Of a stretch of 23,787 nt of DNA, positions 22,226 through 23,787 are shown in pieces. The notes under the pieces were generated by a model. The model searched no databases. It saw only the letters and a program-made list of their open reading frames with translations, and was not told the origin of the DNA. Source of the stretch: Bacteroidales bacterium (lineage in GTDB: Bacteria > Bacteroidota > Bacteroidia > Bacteroidales > Bacteroidaceae); NCBI GenBank assembly GCA_004558865.1, contig SFCY01000022.1, positions 1-23,787 on the forward strand. Reading direction: 5' to 3'. Positions within the stretch are counted from its first letter, which is position 1, and the number at the start of each line of letters is the position of its first letter. Made by a program: the position numbers and the translations under genes.

Positions 22226-22305
22226 CTTAATGATTCGATTTTAAACCAACAGAGCTAAATGTTTATGAACAAAGCAGGTCAGAACCCGCCTTATGCATAT
22301 CAGAG
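22226..22305. other. AT-rich tail next to the right-edge gene
   Basis: These 80 bases hold no gene. An imperfect stem GCAGGT-CAGA-ACCCGC lies near 22275-22290, directly downstream of the minus-strand methyltransferase stop. Confidence 0.3.
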
Positions 22306-23787
22306 TTATTCCATTGGTTTTATGGTTTGCTCTATGAATTGCACGTCGTTGTCATCAAAACCATATTTCTGATATAGTTGGCGGTCGATGGCATTTACTT
22401 GCTGCCGCCAGTCGATATCGTCGTTCGACGCAAAGTCTTGCACGGGAACATAGCTGAACTTGTCCTTGGAGAGGTGCTGAGTGGCCGCAAGCAGGCTGAC
22501 GAGGAAACGTGCGAAACGGGTGCTGAGGTATTTCCTCAACGCCTGTGCCTCCTCTTCCGTGTCGAAAGCGTCGACAACAAGATAGGTCTCGGTGCAGATC
22601 TCACCCGGCTCAAGGATGTGGAGAGAGGATATTATCTTCTTTCTGCCTTCACTGTCTGTTTGCCCGGCGTGCTCGGCTGTAAGGTAAGAAATACAAACCT
22701 TCCACTTGTATATCATCTCTTTTCCAACGGTAATGAGCTTAGATTCGTATGGTCCTTTGCCCTGGCTTGTCTCCAATGTGATGTCGCCGGTTGCAAGTGG
22801 AGTGACATCTGTGGCTAAGCCAAAAGGCTTACGGGAACTTACTATAGAACTATAATACTTTTCAGCTTTTACTTTATCAAGCATATCAATTGCTTGCACA
22901 TATCTGATAAATCTTTCACCTTTAGCAAGGTTACGATTAATAGTTAGCCGCTGCCCCTTGAAGATGTTGGAATATTGGCAGTCGCCATCATGGTTTTTGT
23001 CCCAAAGGAAATAGCACACTCCCCCAGCCACGTCGACACCAGGGAAGCAGACGTGCTCGTCGACAAAGTCGACAAGCTTCTCAATGTGTCTGTCAGTGAG
23101 CATATCTGTGCGGAATTTTGCAAGTCCCTTGCCGTCATTATACCATTTTGCCGGCATGATGATGGATATGTAGCCGGGGCTGAGTTTCTTGGCACAGTCA
23201 ACAAAATGATTGTAAACAGGAGTGGCACTGGCTCCCGCTCCACCATCCTTTATCATGTAGGGAGGATTGCTTACTATAGCGTTGAACTTCATGGGTTTCT
23301 TCTTTTGTCGGTTTCCGTATGTCTTGGGCAATGTAAGTTCTTCTATTAGTGTAGGTGAAAGCTTCTTGTCTTTCATCCGTGATATGATGTCATCAATATA
23401 AACGGTGTTCAGCTTCAACTTTTTGTTGTAGCCAGCCAATACGCGACGGGTAATCTTTTCAGCCATCGGGGTCTTACAGACCACATAGATATTTTCCTGT
23501 ACTACACAGTCCCATACTTTTCGTTTGCCATAGTCGGAGAGTGGCATTGGCTCACCAAACATGTTCTTAACAGGCTTACTCTGTTCTTGGAACACACTGT
23601 AGGCAAGGTATAGCGGATAGACACCCGACTTTGAGTTGAGTTCAAGTATCTTGGTCTGTGGATTGCTGAACACCTCTTTTGTTACCTTTCCACGGTCAAT
23701 GAAGCGCGGCTCAGGCAGAGGAAAGTCCTTTTTGTGACGGTCGTCAAAGAAGTCCCAGCCTCCGAGGGTGTCATTCATTTGCATATT
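22306..23787 (-). CDS. N6-adenine DNA methyltransferase / restriction protein, N-terminus beyond the window
   Basis: At least 492 residues are visible. KILELNSKSGVYPLYLAY (about 45-62) is a divergent motif I in which the usual DPxxGxG is replaced by LELNSKSG, as in Eco57I-type R-M methylases. NAIVSNPPYMIKDGG carries the catalytic NPPY at 173-176, indicating adenine-N6 methylation. After the core (to about 290), the C-terminal half should contain the target recognition region. An ATG occurs at 23784, but the frame continues to the edge and no promoter or stop is seen, so the real protein very probably extends upstream, perhaps with nuclease or helicase domains as in type IIG or single-chain type I enzymes. 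The DNA is clearly AT-richer than the rest of the window, suggesting acquisition by transfer. It is unrelated in sequence layout to the MmeI-like gene at 3265. Confidence 0.8.
   Translation of the reverse strand, partial: NMQMNDTLGGWDFFDDRHKKDFPLPEPRFIDRGKVTKEVFSNPQTKILELNSKSGVYPLYLAYSVFQEQSKPVKNMFGEPMPLSDYGKRKVWDCVVQENIYVVCKTPMAEKITRRVLAGYNKKLKLNTVYIDDIISRMKDKKLSPTLIEELTLPKTYGNRQKKKPMKFNAIVSNPPYMIKDGGAGASATPVYNHFVDCAKKLSPGYISIIMPAKWYNDGKGLAKFRTDMLTDRHIEKLVDFVDEHVCFPGVDVAGGVCYFLWDKNHDGDCQYSNIFKGQRLTINRNLAKGERFIRYVQAIDMLDKVKAEKYYSSIVSSRKPFGLATDVTPLATGDITLETSQGKGPYESKLITVGKEMIYKWKVCISYLTAEHAGQTDSEGRKKIISSLHILEPGEICTETYLVVDAFDTEEEAQALRKYLSTRFARFLVSLLAATQHLSKDKFSYVPVQDFASNDDIDWRQQVNAIDRQLYQKYGFDDNDVQFIEQTIKPME

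Overview
The window looks like a chromosomal segment from a GC-rich member of the Bacteroidales, most likely Prevotellaceae. The evidence is the gene content (GH92 mannosidase, DUF4838 protein, a secreted protein with a Prevotella-style C-terminal tail, a PagL-type outer-membrane deacylase) and several promoters of the Bacteroidetes type (TTTG or TTG, 19-22 bases, then TAnnTTTG). Most genes lack Shine-Dalgarno sequences. No rRNA, tRNA, CRISPR array or intact insertion sequence was recognised.

Layout. Bases 1-350 hold two decayed gene pieces: an AraC-type helix-turn-helix on the minus strand abutting the tail of an Rpn/PD-(D/E)XK 'transposase' nuclease on the plus strand. Bases 420-3160 hold a minus-strand unit: a promoter, a ~240-base leader, a 702-residue secreted protein, a 68-residue small protein with a perfect Shine-Dalgarno, and a hairpin terminator. 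Bases 3212-6174 carry a plus-strand, single-chain MmeI-like restriction-methylation enzyme. A strong hairpin separates it from a convergent minus-strand series running from about 10.3 kb down to 6.2 kb: PagL-like lipid A deacylase, GH92 alpha-mannosidase, CrcB/FluC fluoride channel. Next is HAD phosphatase - ribF - CPBP protease (12.8 to 10.4 kb), tightly overlapped. From 19.2 down to 13.2 kb lies a housekeeping run: topA, aroK, speA, then an ECF sigma factor overlapping a membrane protein that is probably its anti-sigma. A plus-strand DUF4838 secreted protein follows (19.7-21.9 kb). The right edge holds the C-terminal part of an AT-rich N6-adenine methyltransferase/restriction gene that runs off the window.

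The genes divide into core functions (DNA topology, shikimate pathway, agmatine/polyamine synthesis, FMN/FAD synthesis, fluoride export), surface and glycan functions (GH92, DUF4838, PagL-like, secreted tail protein) and DNA defence (two unrelated modification enzymes).

The least explained DNA is intergenic. The 425-base gap at 21881-22305 stacks three different inverted-repeat structures, one with 27-base arms. A 38-base repeat occurs on both sides of the DUF4838 gene. A smaller tandem/inverted repeat sits at 12.9 kb. I found no convincing complete new multi-gene system; the repeat islands and the two defence genes are the best leads.
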